This document shows positions 1-5,372 of a stretch of DNA of 5,372 nt, one piece after another (within the stretch, counting starts at the first letter, position 1; every line of letters starts with the position of its first letter). The notes beneath the pieces are model-generated. The model was not told the DNA's origin and searched no databases. It saw only the letters and a list, made by a program, of their open reading frames with translations. The stretch lies in contig JAFAPF010000540.1 in the NCBI GenBank assembly GCA_019247245.1, positions 1 to 5,372 of the forward strand, read 5' to 3'. The position numbers were made by a program, and so were the translations under genes. The stretch comes from Rubrobacter sp. (GTDB lineage: Bacteria; Actinomycetota; Rubrobacteria; Rubrobacterales; Rubrobacteraceae).

Positions 1-714
1 GGAGCCGAGGAGACCCCGCTCAAGGTTGTAGATATTTGCTGCTCCTACGGGGTGAACGCCGCCTTGCTCAAGTACGAAACGACCCTCGCCGACCTCTACA
101 CGCGCTATAGCTCAGAGGAGCTCACGGAGCTCTCTAGTGAGCAACTAGCCGAAGCTGACGCCGTGTTCTACGGCGCTCGCCGTAGAGGTACACCGCTTAG
201 GGTTATTGGCATAGATGTAGCTCGGAACGCGGTCTCCTATGCCCTTCGTTCCCGTCTTCTGGACGCAGGCTTCGTGGAGAACTTGGAGGAAGCCGAACCT
301 ACGGAGGCGTTCCGGCGGACCGTTGCAGGGGCAGATCTCTTAACCGTAACGGGCGGTGTGGGATACATCTCCGAGCTTACCTTTGAGCGGCTGCTTGGCT
401 GTGTTATGGAACGGTCAGGATGCCGGGTTCCGTGGGTGGCTGCTTTCGCCTTACGCTGGGTTTCTTACAACGGAATCACCGAGATCCTCTCAAGGTATGG
501 GCTTGTCACCGAGAAGCTCGCCAGACACACGTTCTTGCAGCGCCGCTTCATCGACGGTACCGAGCGTGAGTACGTCCTCAAGGAGCTTGCAAAGATGGGC
601 GTGGACCCAACTGGCAAAGAAGACAAGGGATGGTACCATGCCGACTTCTATCTCTCCCGCCCTGCCGAGGAGACAAACATTCCGCTTGAAAGGTTACTCG
701 CCTCTGAGCTATAG
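1..714 (+). CDS. Class I SAM-dependent methyltransferase, 5'-truncated by window edge
   Basis: The frame is open from base 1 and ends at TAG 712-714, giving 237 visible residues. A GTG at 52 could be taken as a start, but it lies inside the cofactor-binding motif, so the true start is upstream of the window. Motif I is at visible residues 9-17 (VVDICCSYG, followed by VNAALL) and corresponds to the Gly-rich SAM loop after strand 1. The strand-2 motif IGIDVA is at 69-74, with Asp72 the probable ribose-binding acid. A strand-4-like segment GADLLTVTGG lies at 110-119. The C-terminal part (about 145-237) is hydrophilic and may form the substrate-binding cap. Motif I is odd: Cys-Cys-Ser replaces the usual Gly-Cys-Gly. 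The gene is convergent with asnB, 54 bp away. The fold assignment is fairly sure; the methyl acceptor is unknown. Confidence 0.75.
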   Translation, partial: GAEETPLKVVDICCSYGVNAALLKYETTLADLYTRYSSEELTELSSEQLAEADAVFYGARRRGTPLRVIGIDVARNAVSYALRSRLLDAGFVENLEEAEPTEAFRRTVAGADLLTVTGGVGYISELTFERLLGCVMERSGCRVPWVAAFALRWVSYNGITEILSRYGLVTEKLARHTFLQRRFIDGTEREYVLKELAKMGVDPTGKEDKGWYHADFYLSRPAEETNIPLERLLASEL

Positions 715-720
715 AAACGA

Positions 721-763
721 TTGGCTACCAGCAGTTAGCCAACACAAAAGCTGGTAGCTACCG
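721..763. terminator. Overlapping alternative hairpins between convergent genes; possible bidirectional terminator
   Basis: Two inverted repeats share bases. The short one pairs TTGGCTA (721-727) with TAGCCAA (736-742) across an 8-base loop. The longer one pairs GCTACCAGC (724-732) with GCTGGTAGC (750-758), a perfect 9-bp stem extendable by a G-U and a U-A pair, across a 17-base loop. Only one can form at a time. They sit between the stops of the methyltransferase and asnB. Neither has a proper U-tract: read from the - strand the short hairpin is followed by TCGTTTCT, a weak one. Terminator function is inferred mostly from position. Confidence 0.45.
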
Positions 764-768
764 ATTAC

Positions 769-2301
769 CTATGCAGTAGCGAAGCGCCCTATGATCTGCT
801 TGGGACGCACTTCTTCGAAGTGTTCGATGAAGAGGCGATAGTAAGCCACCTCTTCGCGAGTGCGCAGAGGTGGATCAACCTCATAGCGCCCGCGCTCGAA
901 CTCCTCTTCGGTGACGCTCTCCTCCATACGCTTCTTGAGGACCGAGGCTGCGCCAGAGCCATCGCCGAACTGGGCTTTTTTGCGCCAAAGGAACTCTTCG
1001 GGCAGCCAGCCATCGAATGCCTGCCGGAGGAGGCGTTTTTCGGGCTGATCCTCACCGGCGAGCTTCCAGCCAGCAGGTAGTGACAACCCTAGTTCGATCA
1101 TTTCGCGCTCCAAGAACGGTACCCGGGCTTCCAAGCCGTGGGCCATTGTTACCCTATCACCCCGCTGGAGGTTCAGGTTGTGCAGCCCCTCGATGATGCG
1201 GACGAGCTCGGCGTGCAGATCCCCCTCGGTCTCAAATTCGGTCAGGTACTCATAGCCGGCGAAGATCTCGTCAGCCCCCTCCCCGGTCAGGACCACCTTG
1301 ACATACTGAGCGGCGAACTCGGCAAGAACGTAGTTTGGCACCGCGCTTCTCACCAGCGACGGATCGAAGTTCTCGATGACCCGGACGACCTCGGGCAAGA
1401 TCGCTAGCGCGTCCTCGGGTGTGTAGACCTTCTCATGGTGCTCGGTGTCGAGATGCTCAGCCACGGCTCGGGCAGCCTTTACGTCTGAAGAATCTTCGAG
1501 GCCTACCGCGAAGGTCTTGAGCCGCTCTCCGCGCTTGCGGTACCAACAGGCAGCGATAGCGGCGACGAGACTCGAGTCGAGGCCGCCAGAGAGAAAGACG
1601 CCGACCGGCACGTCGCCCATCATCTGTCCTTCGACGGTTTCTACGAGCTTCTGGCGGACCTTCTGCAAGATCTCGCCAGGTATCGGGGCACCAGGCTCGG
1701 AGGGTCCTTCGAACTGCTCAAGATCTTCCTTGTTGTGAGGAACTGCGCTGGCGAAGCGTACGAGGCCATCCTCGGGAGTCCAGTAATGACCAGGAGGGAA
1801 GGCTTCGGCATACGGCTGCCAGTCCTTGTCGTAAGCCCATAGCTCCGAAGCGAAACGGACGTGTCCGTCGCGATAGGCCCAATAGAGGGGCTTAATACCT
1901 ACTGGGTCCCGGGCAGCGACGAAGCGGCCATCCTCACCGGCAATGATGAACGCATACATGCCATGCAACTCCGAGAAGGCGTCTGGCCCCCATTCATCGA
2001 AGAGATGCAGGGCCACCTCATTGTCTGACTTGGTAAGAAAGCGGCCCTCCGGGAATATATCTCGTATCTCTTCGTGATTGTAGATCTCGCCGTTCCCAAC
2101 GAAGAATAGATCGCCAGACTTTGTCTTGAGTGGTTGCTTGCCGCCCTGCACATCTACGATGGAGAGCCGTCGGTGTCCGAGCCAGTTGCCACCTACTTCG
2201 ATGCTGCCCTCGCCGTCCGGGCCACGATGGACGAGGCGCTTTAGCATGCGCTCCGCAACGTCGAGGTCGACACCTCCATAATCGCCGATGATTCCGCACA
2301 T
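769..2301 (-). CDS. asnB: Asparagine synthase (glutamine-hydrolysing)
   Basis: This cytosolic enzyme makes asparagine from aspartate, using ATP (via a beta-aspartyl-AMP intermediate) and ammonia from glutamine hydrolysis. It has 510 residues. The start is fixed by MCGIIG: Met removal exposes Cys2, the N-terminal nucleophile of class II glutaminases. Glutaminase motifs seen are HRGPDG (25-30), GNGEIYNH (69-76), SDNE (92-95) and ARDPVGIKPLYW (130-141). The synthetase domain (from about 210) has the PP-loop SGGLDSS (238-244), LTGEGADEIFAGY (338-350), RVPFL (393-397) and WRKKAQFGDGSG (439-450). Glu341 and Lys442 probably match catalytic Glu348 and Lys449 of E. coli AsnB. It is shorter than E. coli AsnB (about 554 residues) but looks complete. 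After the glutaminase core it reads ASELWAY where ASE(L/M)KAL is usual. A GAGGAG lies about 11 bases before the ATG. It is divergent from the hydrolase gene. A specialised amide-forming paralogue cannot be excluded, but the motifs are those of true asparagine synthases. Confidence 0.95.
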   Translation of the reverse strand: MCGIIGDYGGVDLDVAERMLKRLVHRGPDGEGSIEVGGNWLGHRRLSIVDVQGGKQPLKTKSGDLFFVGNGEIYNHEEIRDIFPEGRFLTKSDNEVALHLFDEWGPDAFSELHGMYAFIIAGEDGRFVAARDPVGIKPLYWAYRDGHVRFASELWAYDKDWQPYAEAFPPGHYWTPEDGLVRFASAVPHNKEDLEQFEGPSEPGAPIPGEILQKVRQKLVETVEGQMMGDVPVGVFLSGGLDSSLVAAIAACWYRKRGERLKTFAVGLEDSSDVKAARAVAEHLDTEHHEKVYTPEDALAILPEVVRVIENFDPSLVRSAVPNYVLAEFAAQYVKVVLTGEGADEIFAGYEYLTEFETEGDLHAELVRIIEGLHNLNLQRGDRVTMAHGLEARVPFLEREMIELGLSLPAGWKLAGEDQPEKRLLRQAFDGWLPEEFLWRKKAQFGDGSGAASVLKKRMEESVTEEEFERGRYEVDPPLRTREEVAYYRLFIEHFEEVRPKQIIGRFATA

Positions 2302-2423
2302 AGCGTGTCGCGCTCCTCTCGGGTGTCAGAGCTTCTGCATCGCCACAGCCGCCGCACGAAAGGCGTGTAACTGTCAGTCGCTTCTTTCTGTGGGGCTAGT
2401 TAGCGGTCCTGCAACTTCTGAAG

Positions 2424-2455
2424 CATATATTGCCTGTACGAGCAGGGTTTGTCAA
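2424..2455 (-). promoter_or_regulatory. Candidate sigma70-type promoter for asnB
   Basis: On the - strand a perfect TTGACA occupies 2455-2450. It is followed by an AT-rich stretch, with AATATA (2431-2426) at an 18-base spacing or TATATG (2429-2424) at 20 bases; each is an imperfect -10. It would leave a leader of roughly 120 bases before the asnB ATG at 2301. The -35 match and position support it; the -10 is weak. Confidence 0.4.
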
Positions 2456-2601
2456 TTGTACCGCTGGATAAACTCGTCTTGTTTTTACCGAGAGATTCTC
2501 ATCGCTGGGGCCGACGCGCCGGTACGGTTAACAGAGTAAAATTGTGACAAGATCCTTCCACCTATGGCGCCAGCGGGGATACCAACGGCTAACGAGGTCG
2601 T

Positions 2602-2613
2602 AAGGAGCGGAGG
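2602..2613 (+). promoter_or_regulatory. Shine-Dalgarno site supporting the hydrolase start at 2614
   Basis: AAGGAG at 2602-2607 lies six bases before ATG 2614, close to ideal spacing. A second purine-rich stretch (GAGGAGAGGAG, 2625-2635) precedes an in-frame GTG at 2641, so a start nine codons later is also possible. An in-frame TAA at 2590-2592 rules out any start further upstream. Confidence 0.6.
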
Positions 2614-3534
2614 ATGGCGAACCAGAGGAGAGGAGTAAGCGTGGCGCAAGTGATCCACGGTGGGTTCGGACTCGGTGATAGCGGTACAGCGGATGCCATG
2701 TTTCTTGCACCCGTGCTCCAAACCTACACAGTTGCGACTCTGAACCTCAGCCCGGAGCCTGGGGAAGTGGAAGGCAACCTCCTCCTGGCAGAGAGGGCCA
2801 TCACTGAGGCTAAGCATGCACATTCAGACCTTAAGTGGGCAGTACTGCCAGAGCTCTTCACTTCGGGGTACTCTGACCTGACGTTAGTCCATCGCAATGC
2901 GGAGGATGCCCAACGGGGCGTAAGTGTCCGCTTCTTTACCTCCCTTGCGTGCGATTTGGGGCTCTATGTAGCGTACGGCTTCCCCGAACGGCTTCCGGGC
3001 ACTGTGGGCGCAGCGGGTGTCTCCGACAGTGCGAACCTCGTCGGGCCCGATGGCTTGGCACTCACCTACCGTAAGCGACACTTGGTGCGGACCACCCTGG
3101 AGTATCACGTTTTCGTCCCGGGAACGGACCTTCCGGTCGTAGAGGCGGATGGCGTGAGGGTAGCATGCATCATATGTTGGGATCTTGGGTTCCCGGAGGT
3201 TGCTCGTAAGGCCGCGCTCGCGGGGGCGGACCTTATTCTAGCTCCCGCAAGCTGGAGGGCTCCGTGGGGGTTACAGTACGAGCTTTCGTGCGCCGCACGT
3301 GCCCTGGATAACGCCATCTACCTAGCGAGCGCCAACCAGCTTGGTGTCTACCCCGAGGCGCGGTTCGACACTCCGGGTCACATCTACGGCCCCGATGGGC
3401 TACGCCTCTCAACCGCCGAAGATGAACGTAGCGTAAGCAAGGTAGACCACAACGCCTCCAAGCGGTGGAGAACGCTCTACGGTAGCACACTCATCGATGA
3501 CATCGAACATACTCCACTGGAGGTTTGCCTTTAG
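2614..3534 (+). CDS. Nitrilase-superfamily carbon-nitrogen hydrolase
   Basis: This is a 306-residue cytosolic hydrolase of the nitrilase superfamily, which cleaves amide, carbamoyl or nitrile C-N bonds through a cysteine thioester. All catalytic positions are visible: Glu80 in VLPELF (78-82), Lys154 in YRKRHL (152-157) and Cys188 in IICWDLGFPE (186-195). Glu163 fits the family's second conserved glutamate. Family landmarks continue with ADLILAPASW (205-214) and the helix CAARALDNAIYLASANQLG (226-244), where Asp232 stands in for the usual Glu. The core begins near residue 38 (YTVATLNLS), so about 35 N-terminal residues are extra; starts at GTG 2641 (residue 10) or ATG 2698 (residue 29) would shorten this. 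The ATG at 2614 is preferred for its Shine-Dalgarno site. The gene is divergent from asnB, which may point to a shared amide or amino-acid nitrogen theme. The substrate cannot be told; amidases of the N-carbamoylputrescine or omega-amidase type are as likely as true nitrilases. Confidence 0.9.
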   Translation: MANQRRGVSVAQVIHGGFGLGDSGTADAMFLAPVLQTYTVATLNLSPEPGEVEGNLLLAERAITEAKHAHSDLKWAVLPELFTSGYSDLTLVHRNAEDAQRGVSVRFFTSLACDLGLYVAYGFPERLPGTVGAAGVSDSANLVGPDGLALTYRKRHLVRTTLEYHVFVPGTDLPVVEADGVRVACIICWDLGFPEVARKAALAGADLILAPASWRAPWGLQYELSCAARALDNAIYLASANQLGVYPEARFDTPGHIYGPDGLRLSTAEDERSVSKVDHNASKRWRTLYGSTLIDDIEHTPLEVCL

Positions 3535-3600
3535 AGTTCCACCCGTGGAAGCTCTTGGCCAGACACTGAGCAGTACACCACCAAGCCTTTAACAGGCTTG
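3533..3600 (+). terminator. Two hairpins just after the hydrolase gene; possible terminator
   Basis: The first stem pairs 3533-3541 (AGAGTTCCA) with 3546-3555 (TGGAAGCTCT) with one bulged G, and overlaps the stop codon. The second is a perfect 7-bp stem, CAAGCCT (3582-3588) with AGGCTTG (3594-3600), around a 5-base loop. Neither is followed by a run of T, so if they stop transcription it is not as textbook intrinsic terminators. They lie where the hydrolase transcript meets the oncoming glycosyltransferase transcript. Confidence 0.35.
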
Positions 3601-3643
3601 CCAAAACCAGACACACTCACCCCCTAGGCAAGTACAACCTCTT

Positions 3644-3688
3644 GTAAACACAGGGCAATATGCCTGTTTACTTAGGCGATTATGCCCT
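3644..3688. other. Compound inverted repeats in the convergent spacer
   Basis: GTAAACA (3644-3650) is the exact inverse of TGTTTAC (3665-3671). Inside it GGCA (3654-3657) pairs with TGCC (3661-3664), giving a bulged hairpin of 7 plus 4 bp. An alternative outer repeat pairs AGGGCA (3652-3657) with TGCCCT (3683-3688). The site lies about 55 bases beyond the glycosyltransferase stop and could end or stabilise that transcript. There is no U-tract. The rest of 3535-3741 shows no gene. Confidence 0.35.
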
Positions 3689-3741
3689 TGATGCAGATCC
3701 TCAAACGATCCTTGGTCTTCGAGGCACTTTGCCAGGGACGT

Positions 3742-4344
3742 CTACTTCGCTCGGTAGACCACTATATCGCCGATCTTCTCCACGGATTCGTAACGCTCGT
3801 TAATTCGCTCACGCATCTCGGGGGTCCAATAATCGTCGTGCCGGATAAGCACGGCAGCGAATTCACCCTCATCGAGTGCCTGCAAGAACGGTCTCTGGTC
3901 CCAGCGCCCATTGCGGGCAAGCTGGTTTAACTCAAAAGGCTGGCAGTAGATTTGCTGTCCGTTCAAAGGCAACAACCCTATGTACACATCGGTAAGCACA
4001 GTACCTTTCGCTTCTCGGATTATCTCGTTCACCCGTTCGATCTCGGCCACGTCGCTGGGCAACCACAACGCAAACGGTCCGGTGTCTGTCGTACTAGGTT
4101 CGGTGTCTGTCGTACTATCGTAGGAGAGGTGCATGTCGGACCACCACTGCACCATCCCGAAGACCTGAACGGCTACGACCAGGATGAGGGCAGTTTGCAC
4201 CCAGTGGCGACGATGATGCCAAGCCACGAGCGCCCCTACAGCCAAGCTAAGGGCCACCGAGAGCTCCAGCAGGTAGTTTGGAGCCGAGCCCACCTTGCCG
4301 ATCAACCCAGCTGAAAGTACCGCTCCGGTCGTATACGGCGCCAC
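3742..4344 (-). pseudogene. C-terminal part of frameshifted GT-C membrane glycosyltransferase
   Basis: This frame is open on the - strand from 4350 to TAG 3744-3742. Numbering from the GTG at 4344 gives 200 residues. It is read as the separated 3' end of the gene starting at 5252, not an independent gene: the GTG has no Shine-Dalgarno site, the protein opens in the middle of a hydrophobic segment, and together the parts give roughly 500 residues, a normal length for this family. Residues 3-23 contain GKVGSAPNY, which I read as a loop between membrane helices. Hydrophobic helices follow at about 25-42 and 48-67. From about 70 the chain is soluble and probably extracytoplasmic, ending in IGDIVVYRAK. 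A seven-residue tandem repeat, STTDTEP then STTDTGP, occupies 77-90. If the frame break is real, this part is probably not made. Confidence 0.7.
4075..4116 (-). repeat. 21-bp in-frame tandem duplication
   Basis: Two adjacent 21-base units, 4116-4096 and 4095-4075 on the - strand, differ at only two positions. They encode STTDTEP and STTDTGP just after the last membrane helix of the glycosyltransferase. The in-frame length lets the coding frame continue. The near identity, including synonymous positions, suggests a recent slippage duplication. Confidence 0.85.
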
Positions 4345-5252
4345 AAACCACTACGACTTAACGACTTAACCCACTTCCACCAAGGTAAGAGCCAGAACGC
4401 GCCCCCGGTTAGCAGCAGATACGGCATAACCTCCTGCATCTCGGAAACGTAGTAGGATAACCGCTGCCACCGGAACTCGTTGATGTTGGAGATCACCGTG
4501 TTGAAGAAGAACCCACCGTCGGTTAACACATTAAGGATGAGAAACAACGCCAAGCCGAGCCTCCAAAACACGCCTGCAAGCTCGCCCGCTCGACGGTGCT
4601 GACCCTGGGCGAGCAACCACACAAACGCGGCAAACGGCGCTACCATGATGTAGGTCTGGCATGTATATGCAGCCCCCAAAAGCAGGAGGGCCGCAATTAT
4701 CACGGCCCTGCGCCTTTCCGGCCAGCAGGCAACGACGAACAGACCAGCACAGCAGAGCACTAGGCCCAACGAGTCCACACGGGCATACCCTGACCAACTC
4801 AGGACATAGAGGATCGACAGGAACGCCAGGCCACCGACTACGGCCCCGATCTTATTCTTGGTTAGAGTGTGCAGGGTCAACGTGATGAGAACGGCCACTG
4901 CTAGGACGCTAGCGAGCGAAATCGCCCGCCCGTACCAGAATGCTGGGCCAAACAGCCATACGAAGGGCACTTCGACCAGCTCGAAGAGCGGTGGGTAGTT
5001 CGCGACCACGTATGGTGACGTCCAAAGGTCGGCCCGGTAGACATTTTCGAAGTCCGCAAGCCTCACGGCCTGATCCAAGACCGGGCCCTCGCCATAATCC
5101 AAAGGATAGGGGAACACGAGTGTGCTAAGGCCGTGCCGAACGAAGATAACGAGTGCCCATGCCTGCGCTGTGAGCATGATTAGCAGGGAAAAGCCAAGCG
5201 CCACCTGCGGCAGCATCCCCCTCGACACCCATTTTCTTATCACTCCGTTCAC
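4302..5252 (-). CDS. GT39/ArnT-like GT-C membrane glycosyltransferase, N-terminal part, frameshifted
   Basis: The 316 residues form most of a polytopic inner-membrane glycosyltransferase of the GT-C fold, enzymes that usually transfer sugars from polyprenyl-phosphate donors on the outer face of the membrane. A first helix spans about 16-38. The first external loop carries DYGEG (52-56), fitting the acidic catalytic motif of GT-C enzymes, and NYPPLF (85-90). About eight more hydrophobic segments follow (near 92-107, 109-129, 136-152, 161-177, 182-196, 199-215, 229-243, 275-292), with ARVDSLGL at 157-164. The last dozen residues (WRRIRPERYFQLG, 304-316) are charged and out of place; the hydrophobic continuation lies in another frame. 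The GTG start at 5252 follows a weak GAGAAG; an in-frame TAA at 5273-5271 bars an earlier start. The acceptor is unknown; cell-envelope glycan or lipid modification is likely. The family call is by motif and topology, not search. Confidence 0.7.
   Translation of the reverse strand: MNGVIRKWVSRGMLPQVALGFSLLIMLTAQAWALVIFVRHGLSTLVFPYPLDYGEGPVLDQAVRLADFENVYRADLWTSPYVVANYPPLFELVEVPFVWLFGPAFWYGRAISLASVLAVAVLITLTLHTLTKNKIGAVVGGLAFLSILYVLSWSGYARVDSLGLVLCCAGLFVVACWPERRRAVIIAALLLLGAAYTCQTYIMVAPFAAFVWLLAQGQHRRAGELAGVFWRLGLALFLILNVLTDGGFFFNTVISNINEFRWQRLSYYVSEMQEVMPYLLLTGGAFWLLPWWKWVKSLSRSGLWRRIRPERYFQLG
4353..4368. repeat. 8-bp tandem duplication beside the frame break
   Basis: ACGACTTA occurs twice head to tail (4353-4360 and 4361-4368). 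Eight bases equal two modulo three, which is the shift needed to pass from the upstream to the downstream frame of the glycosyltransferase. With one copy removed the frames join, but a TAG at 4353-4351 then interrupts them, so the duplication alone does not explain the lesion. Confidence 0.8.
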
Positions 5253-5292
5253 CTTCTCAGTATCAACGCCTTAGACTTGAGATGATGCGCTG

Positions 5293-5331
5293 GTTATAAA
5301 AGAGCTATATGGCACTTTGTCCTATTTTGTC
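5293..5331 (-). promoter_or_regulatory. Weak candidate promoter for the glycosyltransferase gene
   Basis: On the - strand TATAAC (5298-5293) matches five of six -10 bases and lies about 40 bases before the GTG start. No good -35 is present. The hexamer GACAAA occurs twice, at 5331-5326 and 5321-5316, exactly ten bases apart; the nearer copy is 17 bases from the -10. It could mark an activator site or be chance. The rest of 5253-5372 shows no gene. Confidence 0.25.
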
Positions 5332-5372
5332 TTGGTCCTTGACAGACCACAGGCCCTCTCACCCATCTCTTC

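Larger units (their letters stand above)
2302..2613. other. Divergent intergenic regulatory region between asnB and the hydrolase gene
   Basis: This 312-bp spacer separates the two divergent starts. It is more AT-rich in its middle (about 2385-2500) and holds the candidate asnB promoter. On the + strand TAAAAT at 2537-2542 is a good -10 match for the hydrolase gene, but no convincing -35 lies 16-18 bases upstream. The short odd-centred palindrome TTGTGACAA (2542-2550) overlaps it and could be an operator half or chance. No ORF here has coding support, and no riboswitch fold or tRNA was recognised. Confidence 0.5.

Noticed and set aside
52..54. GTG at 52 as the methyltransferase start
   Set aside because: The frame is open to base 1 and the residues just before the GTG (VVDICCSYG) form the SAM-binding motif, so the gene begins outside the window.
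356..757. 133-residue + strand ORF inside the methyltransferase
   Set aside because: It overlaps the methyltransferase in another frame. Its Ser/Pro/Arg-rich composition is typical of out-of-frame GC-rich DNA, and it has no family motif.
2485..2823. 112-residue - strand ORF across the asnB/hydrolase spacer
   Set aside because: It overlaps the first 70 codons of the well-supported hydrolase on the opposite strand, has no recognisable motif, and spans the promoter region; it is a shadow frame.
2614..3534. Member of the Nit1C nitrilase cluster
   Set aside because: That cluster is marked by neighbours such as radical SAM, N-acetyltransferase, AIR-synthase-like and flavin enzymes; none is seen here, and the protein could as well be an amidase.
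3582..3688. CRISPR-like or mobile-element repeats in the 3535-3741 spacer
   Set aside because: The short inverted repeats are single hairpins, not evenly spaced direct repeats. There is no transposase, target-site duplication or terminal inverted repeat.
3952..4314. 120-residue + strand ORF opposite the glycosyltransferase 3' part
   Set aside because: It is antisense to a frame with clear membrane and domain structure, and its His/Arg/Gln-rich sequence shows no motif.
4302..4350. Programmed -1 ribosomal frameshift linking the two glycosyltransferase frames
   Set aside because: The direction (-1) fits, but no slippery X-XXY-YYZ heptamer is present in the only interval where a slip would work, and such enzymes are not known to need recoding.

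Overview
The window is a moderately GC-rich bacterial chromosome segment with four protein-coding loci and no RNA genes, CRISPR arrays or insertion sequences that I can see. GTG as well as ATG starts and purine-rich Shine-Dalgarno sites fit a bacterium. The base composition and the short (510-residue) asparagine synthase would suit an actinobacterial or deep-branching soil/environmental lineage, but the sequence does not fix the taxon.

Layout from left to right: (1) the 3' part of a class I SAM-dependent methyltransferase gene on the + strand, cut by the left edge, ending at 714. (2) A short convergent spacer (715-768) with two mutually exclusive hairpins. (3) A complete glutamine-hydrolysing asparagine synthase gene (asnB type) on the - strand, 2301 to 769. 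(4) A 312-bp divergent regulatory spacer (2302-2613) with a good -35 box facing asnB. (5) A complete nitrilase-superfamily (carbon-nitrogen hydrolase) gene on the + strand, 2614-3534, with the Glu-Lys-Cys triad intact. (6) A 207-bp convergent spacer (3535-3741) with several hairpins. (7) A polytopic membrane glycosyltransferase of the GT-C fold (GT39/ArnT-like) on the - strand, 5252 to 3742, split into two reading frames near 4350. (8) A 120-bp upstream region with weak promoter-like boxes.

The first three genes put a methyltransferase, an amide-forming ATP-dependent glutamine amidotransferase and an amide/nitrile-cleaving hydrolase side by side. The enzymes could act on a common small molecule, but the gene orientations (convergent, then divergent) rule out a single operon and asnB alone can be housekeeping. 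The membrane glycosyltransferase looks unrelated. It carries two local tandem duplications: an in-frame 21-bp one and an 8-bp one beside the reading-frame break. It therefore looks like a recently damaged gene or an assembly error. I see no strong case for a wholly new system; the best leads are the broken glycosyltransferase, the unusual methyltransferase motif I and the asnB/hydrolase pairing.
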